Positions 23,961 to 36,451 of a stretch of 64,000 bases of DNA are shown here, in pieces. Location of the stretch: the NCBI RefSeq assembly GCF_041296265.1, contig NC_091695.1, forward strand, positions 13,251,001-13,315,000, in the 5' to 3' direction. The notes beneath the pieces were generated by a model that had not been told where the DNA came from, ran no database searches, and saw nothing but the letters and a program-made list of their open reading frames with translations. Both the position numbers and the translations under genes were made by a program. Within the stretch, counting starts at the first letter, position 1, and the number at the start of each line of letters is the position of its first letter. The DNA comes from Equus caballus. Taxonomy: Eukaryota > Chordata > Mammalia > Perissodactyla > Equidae.

Positions 23961-24860
23961 AATGAGGCTTAGCCTTAATGTTAAGATTAATTTTAATTGA
24001 TTTTATTGTCAATTGATAGAAGATTTCTATGGTCAGGAAATCCATGAGCCTATTGTAAATAACATGTTTTGTATTAATCCATTGAACATTAATCTACATC
24101 TTTTGAAACGATTTACTGGTTGAACTCATTGCAGCAACTGAATGTGTGTGCATGCTGCTTTGGGTGCATGTGTCAGTCTGGAAGAGTGAAAGTGAGAGAA
24201 GAATTAGAAATTTTTGAGGAGAAGTGAAGGGAATAGAAGGAGAGCTTCTGTAACTGACGCGTTCTAATCTGATAGCAGTTTTCTTGAATTCACACTTTTG
24301 CACAAACTTGCACTTACTAAGGAATATATATGCATGTGAGGGATAAGGGAAATAAAAGATAGGGAGTTTAAGTTGCAATGAAATCTATAGTCCTCAAATT
24401 TGCTTTAAGTATCTCCCTAGGAGATAATTAAATAAGTTAAAATGGAAGTCTATTTTAAATTTAAAGCATTTTTGACATATATGATATATAATGTCTTAAA
24501 ATCATAAATAGTGGAAAAGAATGCATGAGAAAAAATAAATAGACAATTGCAACTATTCTACACACCTAGTTTCATGTGATATTGTGACATTTGTGTCTAA
24601 ACAACGAACCCCATTTGTTCCCTAAGATTTCATTACAATTTTTTGAGAACTCACTAAAGATACAGAAGAATTAGATGAAAGTTCCATGGTATTATTTAAG
24701 TTTGGTAATCTACCTTATACCTAATTGGATACATGCTTCAGTATTACAGGACATGATTACTGAGAAAAGAAAAAAATGTTCTAATGAAAAACTGGAGGCT
24801 TGAACCAGCCTTTGACAGTTCATCAAATACTCTATTTATTTTGGAAAATTAACCAAGCTA
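23961..24860. other. Gene-free stretch, 3' flank of OR5F1
   Basis: No gene recognised. A candidate poly-A signal for OR5F1 (AATAAA on the minus strand, 24835-24840) lies about 20 nt past its stop. The 94-codon minus frame at 24094-24378 has no domain I know. Confidence 0.5.
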
Positions 24861-25805
24861 TCACAGAAATGAGGGGATTCTTTTCTTGGTAATTATATTC
24901 TGTATAGCCTTCTTTACTTCCTTATTCCTGAGGCTATAGATCATAGGATTCAACATGGGGATCACTACTGTGTAGAACACTGAAACCACTTTGTCCTGAT
25001 TCAGGAGGTAGCTGGAACTGGGTCTCAGATAAGTGTAAATGGAGGTGGAATAGAACAGCATTATAGCTGTCAGATGAGAGGCACATGTGGAGAATGCTTT
25101 GTGTCTCCCTTCCCCTGAATGCATACGAAAGATGGAGAAGAGAATGTAGGAGTAGGAGGATAGGATGACTAGCAGAGCTCCAATCATATTCACACCAGCA
25201 AAAGTGGAAAAGATACTTTCATTCAGCTGTGTGTCAGAACATGAGAGCTTAAAAAGTGGAGGGCTGTCACAGAAGAAGTGGTGAATGACATTGGAACTGC
25301 AGAATGGCAAGCTGCTTACATAACTCGTGTTAACCATGGAGTTCAACAATCCTGCTGTAAAAGCCCCTGCTGCCATTTTAAGGCAGACTGTCCTGGACAT
25401 GATCGAGGAGTAAAGTAGAGGGTTGCATATGGCCACGTAACGGTCATAGGCCATTAACCCAAAGAGGATGCATTCAGTTGTGGCCAAGGCGATGAAGAAG
25501 TACATCTGCAGGAAGCAGCCAGTGAAGGAAATGGTTTTCTTCTTTGATAATAAATCTACCAGCATCTTTGGGGTGATGGTGGATGAATAACAAACATCCA
25601 CAAAAGACAGACCAGCGAGGAAGAAATACATGGGTGTGTGAAGTCGGGAGTCAATCCTGATTAAGAGGATCATCCCAACATTCCCCAAAACTGTAAGCGT
25701 GTAAATCACAAAAAAGACCAAAAAGAGGCTGACCTGTAGCTCCAGCGTGTCTGCTAATCCCAAAAGGATGAACTCAGTCAGTGAAGTATAGTTTTTTCTC
25801 ATCAT
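24861..25805 (-). CDS. OR5F1: Olfactory receptor OR5F1
   Basis: A class II odorant receptor (seven-pass GPCR, olfactory cilia, G-olf/cAMP signalling). The 314-codon single-exon frame has every family hallmark: an N-terminal glycosylation sequon N-Y-T at residues 5-7, GN at 41-42 (TM1), TPMYFFLA (57-64), an intact [10 protein letters not shown] (118-127), Cys97 and a second-loop Cys set (169, 179, 189), SY in TM5 (217-218), [10 protein letters not shown] (236-245) and [12 protein letters not shown] (283-294). It matches human OR5F1 nearly throughout as I remember it (start M[11 protein letters not shown], end near SFL). The start is chosen because it aligns with the human start and places the sequon correctly. 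It is the only OR here without visible damage. Its ligand is unknown to me. Confidence 0.95.
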   Translation of the reverse strand: MMRKNYTSLTEFILLGLADTLELQVSLFLVFFVIYTLTVLGNVGMILLIRIDSRLHTPMYFFLAGLSFVDVCYSSTITPKMLVDLLSKKKTISFTGCFLQMYFFIALATTECILFGLMAYDRYVAICNPLLYSSIMSRTVCLKMAAGAFTAGLLNSMVNTSYVSSLPFCSSNVIHHFFCDSPPLFKLSCSDTQLNESIFSTFAGVNMIGALLVILSSYSYILFSIFRMHSGEGRHKAFSTCASHLTAIMLFYSTSIYTYLRPSSSYLLNQDKVVSVFYTVVIPMLNPMIYSLRNKEVKKAIQNIITKKRIPSFL

Positions 25806-26351
25806 TTATTACAGATTTAGTCTGCTTAATCTTGCACTGTGTGTAAATATTTCCCTCTCCAAAGCTTACAGGAAATAGTAGAGATGTTAATGAGGCTATT
25901 TACACATCGAAAACAAAACAGCCTAGGATAATACACCATACTAAATAGAATGACTAAAGTAAGAGGAAGATTAGGTGACAAATGGATAAGCATTTGAATT
26001 TAAAAAGCAATTGTCTGTATTGAATCTAGGTAGCAGATCTCTCAAACCACTGCTCTAAGTCCAAATATTTCACTTCAGGTCCTGCAAATGCAACATATGT
26101 TGTTGTATTCTTTCTCTACCATCCCGCATGCAAAATGCAAAGGATAGAAATATCGTTGCCAAAGTCTCTCCCATTCTCTTAACAAGTATGTGAGTTTAAC
26201 TCAATTGTATTTTTTTTCTTCTCAAGACCACTCTGTATATTCTTCAACTCCAAAATTCATGTATTGCTTCCCTGAAACCACTCCTGTGTACCCCACGCAG
26301 CAAAACTAGTGACCGTTTCAAATAACCAATATTTTGACATCCATCATATTC
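25806..26351. other. 5' flank of OR5F1
   Basis: No gene or nameable repeat. The upstream noncoding exon and promoter expected of an OR gene would lie here or further right, but I cannot identify them. Confidence 0.45.
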
Positions 26352-26364
26352 TTAAGAGTGATTT

Positions 26365-26628
26365 ATTTTTTTAAGAGTGGCACCTGAGCTAACAACTTTT
26401 GCCAATCTTCTTCTTTTTCCTTTTTTTCTCTTCTTATTCTCCCCAAGGCCCCACAATACATAGTTGTATATTCTGGTTGTGAGTCCCTCTGGTTGCGCTA
26501 TATTGGGTGCAGCCTCAGCGTGGCCTGATGAGCAGTACCATGTCCATGTGCAGGATCCCAACCAGTGAAACCGTGGGCTGCTGAAGTGGAGCACACGAAT
26601 TTAACCACTGGGCCATGGGGCTGGCCCT
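26365..26628 (-). mobile_element. ERE SINE, minus strand
   Basis: Reversed ERE ending in CCATGGGGCTGGCCC. The 13-bp target duplication TTAAGAGTGATTT (26352-26364) recurs as TTAAGAATGATTT (26629-26641). Confidence 0.93.
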
Positions 26629-26641
26629 TTAAGAATGATTT

Positions 26642-27599
26642 TGTAGTGTTATAAAAATGAACCAAAAAATTGTTCTCATTACAAGGTATGCTATCAAGTT
26701 AATGTCATGTGGTAGCAGAGAAGTACCTGTCCACTGCAGTGAAAAAGGCACCAGATCCTTATGTCTTCCTTCCCAGCGTCTTATTTGTGTAGTCTATTTT
26801 CTTTTTTATTAGAGTTCTCAGTGAGAGCTTAAAAATAAAAATAAGAAAATAGTTATTTTTTAAATGAAAAGAAATTCAGTAAAAATTTGAATTACCTATT
26901 TGTAAAGATTTGAGACATCTTCTGAGTAAATACATGTTGCTGCACTTTTATTTTGTTTTCCTTGAAGAAGATTGACCAACCATGGGGAGTAGATTATAGC
27001 TTTTAATTGTGAAGTCAATTCTCTAAAGGTAGAAACTCCAGTCTCAAAAGAATAAAATATGATCACATGTGAACATATGAAATCAAACATTATGTGGGGC
27101 TTGCATCATAAAGTGCTTCCTGATCTCTATGTTACTTTAAAGTCTTTTGCCAACATAAAAACATAATAATAATTATTGGCCATTTTCATTGGCTCCCTTT
27201 CTATCTTTAGCTTATTCCAAAAGGGTACACAGCCCATTACCAAATTATCATTCTTCTCTTTGCCTGTTTGTGTGTGTATGTGTATGTCAGGGTAAATTTA
27301 AGCTTCAACTCAACTCTGTTATTGAATGATCAATGAGAGCGAGAAATTAACTAAATCATTGCACAATGTTTAAATAAATATTTTCCTGGGAGAAATGTGG
27401 CAATGGTTAAGAAAACCTAAGATCCTTTGTTCCTTTTTATGATTTAAGAATTTTATTGGCTCTTTGCAATTATTGTCTATGATTCTGAGCCTAGAAGAGA
27501 ATGAAACTATAGATTTTCCAGATCAATTATGCAAGCAAAACGAGGTGAAATAAACTACATTGGGTGTCCATATGCACGGGGTGTTTTTGCATAGAAAAC
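26642..27599. other. Gene-free AT-rich stretch
   Basis: Nothing recognised beyond a short GTGTGTGTATGTGTATG run near 27270. Confidence 0.5.
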
Positions 27600-27724
27600 T
27601 CATAATGCATTGAGTACTATATTACCATTTTCCATTTAAGTTCTTAATTAATCCTTACATCAGTCTTTGAGGTTGACATTATTTTACATAGTTTGCAGAT
27701 GAGGAAAGAAAGACTTCAAGCTAT

Positions 27725-28739
27725 TGTGGGGGCCTGGAATTGGCCACCCCAAGATATGTCTGTTTGGCGTGATGATTATTTGGGGCTGGTTACTTTGCAG
27801 ACAGGAAAGCAATTGAAAAGTAGAATTTACTTACCCTTTGTAAGAGACATTTATATTTAAAGGAAATCTCTATCTGTAAAGATGTCTCCCTCTATGTACC
27901 AGGAAGAAGGGGAGATGACCTTATCTCTAGAAACTCTTAATCAATGGGGAAGGCAAGGGCTTAAATCTGCATTTGTTTATTGCACTTGTCTGGTAACCTC
28001 CTGTAACTGAGTCCCCCACCCCCAACATCCTCCTTTGTCTTTAGCTGGATATGATATTTAAGCTGGTGGTTACAGCCATTTTGGTGAGTTTCTCAGCTTG
28101 CCTGAGCCTCTCCCATGTATACATTGACAAATAGAAATGGCAAGAAATAGGATATACTGGAGTACATGAGGAAGCCATTTGGTGTAAACCTAATTCAGCC
28201 TGACTTTTTTTTCCCAAAAAAACCTGACTGTGGCCATTGAGCATGCATTGTGTATCTGCTTTAAAACATTTACTATGTCAAGAACAAATGATCTTAAGAT
28301 AAAGGTGCAACTTCCCCCCAACATTGGCATTTCCTTAAAGATAAGCATTTTTCCTTAAGCTAGAAACTGATGGCTGCACTTACCTTTGACCACCCAGCTC
28401 AAGACAACAGACCTGCTGCCCTGCTGTGTTCACCGAGACAGCAGAACTATCTGCTGTCCCCTTCAATTGCTGTGCAGACAGAGCAGTCTCATGACTATTG
28501 TAAAAGGGACATTTCAATCCTATGTGAAACATCCTGTTTGGGGGTATATAACCACTCTGTGCACCCCACTTCTTTGGTGCCATTTCTTCCTTTGGGAAGA
28601 AAGGCCCTGGGCTATGGTCCTCAGATTTTAGATAAAGCTTTGTTTAATTTTCTCTTGCTATTCTGTCTCATGTGAATTTGATTTGTTCTCTGGCCAGAAG
28701 AACCCAGAGAGGGTAGAGGAAATATCTTCCTCCCCTGCA
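27725..28739 (+). mobile_element. LTR, family B (ERV fossil), carrying a nested LTR
   Basis: Begins TGTGGGGGCCTGG and ends CCTCCCCTGCA, with the 4-bp target duplication CTAT on both sides (27721-27724 and 28740-28743), as class I ERVs make. The target is a MIR. About 510 nt of its span is a second LTR (28125-28631). Without that, the element is about 508 nt long. It contains an AATAAAGC-type end region in its last third. Solo LTR, no internal retroviral genes. Confidence 0.8.
28125..28631 (+). mobile_element. Solo LTR, family A, copy 3, nested (ERV fossil)
   Basis: Same family as 5644 and 9579, beginning TGACAAATAGAAATGGCAAG and carrying the TATA-like box near 28544. It lies inside the family-B LTR, so family A was active later than that insertion. 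This copy is incomplete at its 3' side. Confidence 0.83.
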
Positions 28740-28879
28740 CTATTAAATGACTTTCCCATGGATAAATAGTTAGGAAGTAGAAGAATTGACTTAAGAACAA
28801 TCTTCAGCAGAAAGAATACTTAAGTTACCTAATTGTTCTGTCCAGTTCCATTTTATTTTAGTCACTTAGAAGATTATAA

Positions 28880-28960
28880 GTATATACAAACATATGCATG
28901 TGCATAAATACACATATGCACACATATATATGTGTCTTATATACGTGTGTGTGTATATCT
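28880..28960. repeat. Imperfect (CA/TA)n-(TG)n microsatellite
   Basis: Alternating purine-pyrimidine tract of CATATGCA, ATATATATGTG and GTGTGTGTATAT units. Confidence 0.85.
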
Positions 28961-29469
28961 TCTAGTAAATCCAATCTTCCAATCATCAGAACAGGTAGAG
29001 TAGTTCTGCATCTAAGGAAAGATCTGTAACATCATACAGGATACCATTAAAATTTTGGTTTGTAAAGATTGCATCATGCCATTAAAAACTACCCCTGATT
29101 TACATCTATCAAATATATAATATGTATTTGCTAATGTGTGAAAGTTAATCAACAATTTGAGAAGTGGAAGTACTTAAAAAGAGTTTGTAATTGAGCAAAC
29201 AGAAATGTGAATGAAGAGAGACAGGAGGAGAATCAGTATGGTGAGTTATCACGGAATGAAGGGAAGGAGAGAATTTATGAAGATAGAAGATCCTTAAACC
29301 CTAAAGAAAACATGTATCAAAAAGGAGATTGAATTTATTGAACAAAAGATTAAAATTGAAAATCTTGAAAGAAGTTTCATTCAGGAATAAGCAGAAAGAA
29401 AAATAAATAAAAAAATTCAATTTAAAAAATGGTTAAAAATGATAAAACAATATGTTAGAAATTGTCAGT

Positions 29470-29735
29470 TTTTTAAAGTCAGGTTTACTGTGCCATAGTT
29501 TTCCTGAAGTAAATTATCATCATTTTTAGGTGTGTGGTTTGGTGGATTTTGACAAGCAGAATCTTGTAACTAAAACTAAAATCAAGGCAGAATATTTTGT
29601 CCAGCCTAATAAATTCCATTATAACCCTTTATAGATAATTCTATCCTTCCCCTAGCCTCTGATAGCCACTGGGAAACCATTGATATGATTCTTTTTGGCG
29701 TTTCCAGAATGTGATCTAAGTGGAATCACATAATT
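29470..29735 (-). mobile_element. Old L1 3'-end fragment, minus strand (part 1)
   Basis: Reversed L1 3' sequence (CCAGAATGTGATCTAAGTGG followed by AATCACATAAT). It continues after the LTR at 29736-30130 with GTGTGTAGCCTTTTGAGTCT, so it is the same L1 as 30131-32640. Confidence 0.7.
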
Positions 29736-30130
29736 GTTGGAGGAGGTCATCAGAGGACGTGACTTCCAATTGACCCATGTAATGGGCCCCAGGAATCGAA
29801 CACTCCTCACCCCCACCCTTGTCATTGAGATGTAGATTCCACCTAGTAGTTCTGTGCTAGTAGCCCTTTCAAGGATGCAACATTGAAAGAGTAAGTGTTG
29901 TTGAGAATATCTGGACTGAATACAAGACTGAACCCCATTAAGTCCTCTATTTGTACTTTTAAGATTTGGCAAGCAGGTGGGGAGATCTACTCATCTTGCA
30001 GTCACTCAAGACAAGACTCTTATATAAGTTCCCTTGCTTAATAAGGCTGCCACTTACCCATCTGGAGTGCTCTGGCTCTTTCTTCAGTCTCTTCTTGCAC
30101 TACTTGTGGGACCAGTTTGTGAACTAACAA
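29736..30130 (+). mobile_element. Probable solo LTR inside L1 (ERV fossil)
   Basis: A block of about 395 nt with none of the L1 pattern of its flanks. It begins TGTTGGAGGAGG, ends GAACTAACA, and has an ATATAAG box (near 30020) and a TTAATAAGGC stretch resembling an LTR poly-A region. Family not recognised; no clear target duplication found. Confidence 0.55.
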
Positions 30131-32640
30131 CAGTGTGTAGCCTTTTGAGTCTGGCGTCTTTCCCTCATTGTACATTTGAGAATAAGCCATTTTGCTGCTT
30201 TTACAGTATCAGATTTTTTTCCCTCCTATAACTAAGTACAAGTATATTCTATAGATATATCATCAGCTGATGGCCATTGGGTATGTTTCCAATTCAGAAC
30301 AATTATGTCTAAATCTCCTCTTTGCATGGACTTATGCTTTATTAATCTTAGTTACAAAGGAGTAAAATTGTTGGAACCCATGATAAGTATAAGCTATTTA
30401 AGAGACTGACAAACTTTACCAAAATTGTGTTGTTTTGTATTGACATCAGCAATGTTTGAGAGTTCCAGTTGCTTTAAATCATCACCAGCAGTTGACATTT
30501 TCTCTTTTGTCTTTTCTTTTTTAAAGTTTTAGCTATTCTAACAGTTAGGAATGTATTTCTCACTTTGATTTTAATTTGAATTTCCATAATGGCTAATCAT
30601 TTTGAATATTTTTCCATTTGCTTATTTGCTATTTTTATTTCTTCTTTGGTGAAATATCTGTGAAAACCTCTTTCTTATTTTATTTTGTTATTTGTTTTAT
30701 TATTATTGAGTTATAAAAATTTCTTATATATTCTGGCTGTAGGTCCTTTAATGGATGTGCACTTTGACAATATTTTTTCTAATCTGTGGATTGGCTCTTC
30801 TATTTTAAGGTATATTTTTAAAAACAGATTATAATTTTGATTAAATCCAGTTGATTAACTTTTACTTATGCATTTCTGCTTTTTGTGTAATATCTGAGAA
30901 AAATATTTCTAGCCCAAGGTCAAAAGATTTTCTCCTATGTCTTATTCAAGAACTTTTATTAAGTTTTATATTCAGGCTTATCCCTTTTCCCTTGATTTTG
31001 GAATATGATTTTATATGAGTTATGGTTCTTTGCTTGCTTCCTTCCTTTCTGTCTCTTCCCTTCCTTCCTTCCATTCTTTCTTTCTCCATCCCTCACTGTC
31101 TCTCACCTTTTTCCTTTCTTTTTCCTGTTTTTTTTTCTTTTTTAGCAAATTGATGTCCAATTGATCCACTACCAATTTCTTTTTCAAAAGACGATCCTTT
31201 TTTCTGTAAATTTACTTTGATATTTTGAAAGATTAATTGGCCCTATATGTGTGGATCAATTTCTGAACTCTATGCTGCTCTTGATTACCATAGCTTTTTT
31301 GTACATGTTGAAATCAGGTACTGCGTCATGCAAAATATTTTCCAAGATTTTGGCTATTTTTTGCCTTTTATTTTAACTATTTCATTTCAGACTGTAAATT
31401 TCTACAAAGGGGCTACAGGGAGTTGATTGGTATAGCTTTGTATCCATAGATCATTTTGGAGACAACTGATGTCTTAACAGTAATGGGTCTTCCAGGCCAT
31501 GGCCACTGTACATCTCTCCATTTATATGGTTCTTCAGTTTCTCACATCAATATTTTGTTGAAAGCATACAGTTCTTATACATATTCCATTAGATTTACCC
31601 CTAGATATTTCATGTTTTGATGCTATTGCAAATGGTAATTTTTACATTTAAAATTTTGAATGAAGGTACTATTTTTTCTCATGTCCAAACTTTATTCTGT
31701 TTTTCTCTTGCTGTTTTACTTTGTTTTTTTTCTTTTTGCCTTGTTGCACTGCTAGAACCACCGGTACAATGCAGAATGTAAGTGGTGAGGCCACGGATTA
31801 TTCCCTTGCTTCCTACAATGGAGGAAAGTATTCATTCTTTTATCATTAAGTATTATGTTAACTGTAGGGTTTTTGTTATATGCTATTTATCAAGTTCAGG
31901 AAGTTCTATTCCTAATTTGCTGAGATATTTTGTTATAAATAAATGTTGGATTGTGTCCAATAATTTTTTTCTGTATCCATTGAGATTCTTTTTTTCTTTT
32001 CGAGAATGATAATATAGTGAATTGCATTGATTTATTTTTAATGTTAAAGCAAATTTTTATTCATGGGCAAATCTTACTTGTTAAACATTTTCCATTTGCT
32101 CTAAGTTATCAAATTTATTGGCCTAAAATTGTAAGTAGAATTCCATTATTGTCCTTAAGTTGTATTGATATAAAATATTAATTTCATAAATGTCTCTAGT
32201 GATGTTCTCTATTTTCTTTCCTAACAATGTGTGACTTCTTGTTTTCTCTTGAATGGTGTGCCTATCAGCCTAACGGTTTTCTAATCTTTTCAAAGAAACT
32301 TCTTTTGGTTTAACTGGTTTACTCTATCAATTCCAATGTCAGCACTTATCTTTAGTACCTCCTTGCTTTTGCTGGCCTTGGAGTTAATATCATCTTCTTT
32401 GCCCACTTCTTAAAATGAAAGCTTTCGATATTGATTAAAAACCCTTTGTGATTTATAATATAAATATTTAATTCTATAAATTTTCTTCTAAATACTGCTT
32501 TAACTATGTTCTATGATTTTTCATATGTTGTGTTTCTAATTTTTTAAATAAAAATTATATTTTATCAAATTAAGAAATTTTAATATCCAATCTGAAAGTT
32601 ATAATTTAAGTATGCTTTCATTAATATCCATGTCTAATGA
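30131..32640 (-). mobile_element. Old L1, minus strand (part 2)
   Basis: T-rich + strand with many reversed-L1 phrases in the expected order: TTCTGGCTGTAGGTCCTTTA (about 30735), a T-rich ACCATAGCTTTTTTGTACAT (31287), GGGTCTTCCAGGCCATG (31484), TTACCCCTAGATATTTCATG (31595) and GTACCTCCTTGCTTTTGCTG (32355). All frames are lost, which fits an ancient L1M subfamily. Confidence 0.8.
31035..31110. repeat. (TTCC)n-like pyrimidine tract
   Basis: Imperfect TTCC/TTTC repeats within the old L1. Confidence 0.8.
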
Positions 32641-33344
32641 ACTTCTCTTAAGAAAATTTAGCAACTTGTTTTTCCCCTAAAGACATCATTAGGTGCACCT
32701 TAACTGATGTGACTTTTTTTTCTCTCCAGACCTACACTTCCACAATTTATGCTCTGAATGGAGAGTTTTCTTCTTCCACATGAAAGAGGGTAGTTGTGTT
32801 GAGCCATTTTCATCTATCAAATATGAGAATCTACTTTATACTAATTATAAGATTACATTCTTGAAGTGAACCCTAGACCCAGGCTCTCCATTGAGCAGGA
32901 TGATGTGGGGTCATATTTGGAAGTAGGTGAACCCATTGTTAAAATTCATTGCCCTATGTATTTGATGTACTTGCACTTTTGCCTGCATGAGTATACTCAT
33001 TTACTGCTTCTCTTTTTCATTTAGCTTCTCTGGCTAAAATTGAGTAAGAAAGTCAGATCAAGCCAGCTCCAAACAATAGCTCTACAAGGAGGTATGCCTT
33101 AGGTCCATGCAAGAAAATGGTTCAGCTTTGGAATGGGCCATTCTATTGGGCTTCTTTTCAGGGTACACTTTCCATCATGGTTTTCTTGAAGCACTTACTC
33201 AGGAACTATTAAAATTTATAAATCGAATTCCCATTGGCTAATAAATTGTGTTTTTATTTCTTCTATATTTTAGAATCTAAATGACAGGAAGTGTGAGTAT
33301 AAAAAAAACCTTTATTAAATATGTTTGGGGGTGAATGAAGTCTT
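32641..33344. other. Gene-free stretch between L1 copies
   Basis: No gene or nameable repeat recognised. Confidence 0.4.
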
Positions 33345-34372
33345 CAACAAAAAAGCCTCTGCAAGGCAAAGTAAACCATGGCAAAATGCAAAGACAACAC
33401 ATCAACTAGGATAAAATATTTGCAAATCAATTATCAGAAAAAGGGTTGATCTCCAAAATATAAAGAACTCATACAACTGAAGAACAACAGCAAAAAACAA
33501 ACAACTCAATAAAAAATTCGGGAGGATATGAACAGACACTCTTCAAAGGAAGATATACAGATGGCCAACAGACACATAAAATAATTCTCAACATCACTAA
33601 TTATTAGGGAAATGCAAATTAAAACTTTAATGAGATACCACGTCACATGAGTCAGAATGGCTATAATTACCAAGATGAAAAATAACAAATGTTGGAGAGG
33701 CTATGGAGCAAAGGAACACTCACACACCGCTGGTGGGAATGCAAACTGGTGCAGACACTATGGAGAACAGTATGCAGATTTCTCAAAAAGTTAAAAATAG
33801 AAATACCATACAATCCAGCTCTCCCACTACTGGATATCTATCCCAATAGCTTGAAATTAATGATCCAAAGAGATTTATGCATCCCAATGTTCATTTCAGC
33901 ATTATTCACGATAGCCAAGATGTGGAAGCAACTCAAATGCCTATCTACAGATGAATGGATAAAGAAGATGTGGTATATATATACACAATGGAATACTACA
34001 CAGCCACAAAAAAGACAAAATCGTCCTATTAGCCACAACATGGATGGACCTTGAGGGTATGATGTTCAGCGAAATAAGCCAGACAGAGAAAGACAAATAC
34101 TGCATGATTTCACTCATATATGGAAGATAACAAATGACAAATACATGGATAAAGACAACAGATTAATGCTTACCAGAGGGGAAGGGGGTTGGGGGGTGGG
34201 CTAAAGGGACAAAGGGGCATATATATATGGTGATGGATAAAAATTAGACTACTAGGGGTCAGCAAGATGAAGTGCATTCAGGAATTGATAAACATAATGT
34301 ACACCCAAAATTACATGTTCTTATTAACCATTATAATCCCAATAAAATTAATTGGAAAAAATCAATAAAAAT
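33345..34372 (+). mobile_element. 5'-truncated L1, plus strand, with ORF2 C-terminus
   Basis: Starts inside ORF2, as usual for truncated L1 copies. The frame at 33689-34054 encodes the ORF2 end (HRWWECKLVQTLW, EIPYNPALPLLDIYP, ALFTIAKMWKQLKC, TDEWIKKMWYIYTQW). A G-rich stretch in the 3' UTR (about 34180) and an AATAAAAT-rich tail follow. Younger looking than the L1 at 30131-32640. Orientation +, opposite to the other L1s here. Confidence 0.9.
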
Positions 34373-35100
34373 ACTTAATGCATTTTTTTTAGCCAAACAT
34401 GTATATGGTCATTTCTTGGAATTTGGTTCTGTTAATTTCTTATGACAGTCTTTCACTGCAGTAATACTTAAAGGATGCACAAACATGAAAATTTAGTCTC
34501 CCTTTCTCCCTGATTTATGAAGATATCCAAGAAAATTCTAATTAGGCATCATTAGCTTCATTTTTTAAAAAAATTTTAGTTATTTTTATGAGATATTTTC
34601 CTCATATGGCATTCTCTTTATAGAGAAATGCTATTTTTTAATGTTTCTCCTCTATACTCACCCAAAAAGGCATATAGTGTCTTTTACATGCTAATTAAGA
34701 TCTTCCAGTGTCCAGAAAAACAAGGATCAGTTATAAGACTATAAGACAGGTGATGTTTGGTTGAGGTAAGACTAACATTGTGTATTTATTGAAGAATAAA
34801 TTTATTCTTAGATGACTGTCTAATACGTATCTTTGAATATTTAACTTTTTCATATGTGTGATATAGTCCAAAATTAGGAAATCTCAATTATTTCTTTTAA
34901 GCCATATCTTTAGCTTCATGTCCTTATCTACAACTTCTATAAAGGCTTACCTATGAGAAATCCAGATGCTTCCCCTAACTCTGAAACTATAGGTTGTACA
35001 GTCTGTAATGAAATTTGCTGTCATTTCAACTCCTGCTAAAAATGTCAAGTGCAGTCCTAGTGTCTGCAAAAGTTACCAATAGTGAATGCACATTTCAAAA
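34373..35100. other. Gene-free AT-rich stretch
   Basis: No gene or named repeat recognised. Confidence 0.5.
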
Positions 35101-35110
35101 GGCAATTTTT

Positions 35111-35360
35111 GGCGCCCGCCCGGTGGCGCAGCGGTTAAGTTTGCACGTTCCACTTCTTGGCGGCCCGGGTTCACTGGTTCGGATCCAGGGTGCAGACATG
35201 GCACCTCTTGGCACGCCATGCTGTGGTAGGCATCCCACATATAAAGTAGAGGAAGATGGGCATGGATGTTAGCTCAGGGCCAGGCTTCCTCAGCAAAAAG
35301 AGGAGGACTGGCAGTAGTTAGCTGAGGGCTAATCTTCCTCGTAAAAAAAAAAAAAGAAAC
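35111..35360 (+). mobile_element. ERE SINE, plus strand
   Basis: Well-preserved copy: CCGGTGGCGCAGCGGTTAAG head (box A), GGTTCGGATCC (box B), ATGTTAGCTCAGGGCCAG body, poly-A tail. Exact 10-bp target duplication GGCAATTTTT at 35101-35110 and 35361-35370. Its low divergence marks it as among the youngest in the window. Confidence 0.96.
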
Positions 35361-35370
35361 GGCAATTTTT

Positions 35371-36451
35371 TGTTCATAAGGGACTATAAGTCAAGATGCA
35401 TCGTATTTTCTTGGGAATCAGAAAGTTGAGAATAATTATAAATATTAGAAATTTTTTGCCCTTGAAGGTGATTTTTTTGCAGAAAATTCTACTCAATGTC
35501 CACCCAATTATTGGCTATAAATTCTATAGCCTTAATTATAAACTTATTTTCTCTCTCTATAACATATCTAATAGATTTTAGCAATCACTTCTGAGGGGCC
35601 TTTGCATAATAATTGCTCTAATTTACAAAATTAGTTAAGTAAACATCTTCAAGTATTTTAAATGGGAGGTGTAAATTTTATATTTGATGGTAATTTAAAT
35701 TGTAAACTCTTGGAATTAACAAGAAGTAATAGGAAAACAAAATATTTATATAAATTTGATAAATTAAACAGAGTTAGGAGCTCTTAAGTGTTACAATACT
35801 AACAAATTTCAACTTAACGCTTTCAAGACTAAATCATTTCATCATATATACTTGAAAGGATATCAAGGCTTTTACTATAATAAATCAAATTTTATTAAAT
35901 AATACTAATATAAATAATACCAGATAAGAGCAGATTCCTTGGTAACACATATACAAACTTAGTAAAATTGTCATGATTTTCTTAAAAACTTTTTACACTT
36001 AATTTTACATCTTATCATAGTTGAATGAATGTACCCACATATATTGTCATCCCAATGAGGTAATATTATTTCTAATCATAAAACTTAAAAAAGGGTTTGA
36101 CTCAATCTTCTTTGACCCAAATCTGGATTACAGTTATATACATAATCAATCATCTTTTATCTTCTAAGGAACTCTTGAATGAATTCCACATTTTGTTTAT
36201 TTTTAACATTTGTAAATGTATAATATTTGAACCTGATGGAATAGTAGAGGATGTACGTATATTTCCCAACAAATGATAAATGCATGTAAGATTGATGGGA
36301 ATCTTAAACTTATAAATGAATTTTCCACTAAACTTTAAAGGCTTTGAAATTAATAGAAGTCTATATTATTTTGTATTATCTAGATCATTAAACTCTTAGA
36401 AATATCTACAATAACAATAAGCAAGCAGGATTTTGTGACTATTACCCTGAG
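35371..36451. other. Gene-free AT-rich stretch
   Basis: No gene or nameable repeat seen. Confidence 0.5.

Larger units (their letters stand above)
27600..28830 (-). mobile_element. MIR SINE, minus strand, split by an LTR
   Basis: The left piece (27600-27724) shows reversed MIR (TTTGCAGATGAGGAAAGAAAG). The right piece (from 28740) continues it with GACTTTCCCATGGATAAATAG and a GGAAGTAGAAGAATTGAC-type end. The two pieces are separated by the LTR at 27725-28739. Confidence 0.7.

Noticed and set aside
33689-34054. 121-codon frame as a host gene
   Set aside because: It is the C-terminal end of L1 ORF2 (PLLDIYP, ALFTIAKMWKQ, TDEWIKKMWYIY).
35111-35185. tRNA gene (good box A and box B)
   Set aside because: It is the tRNA-derived head of an ERE SINE with body, poly-A tail and target-site duplication. 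The same applies to the other ERE heads.
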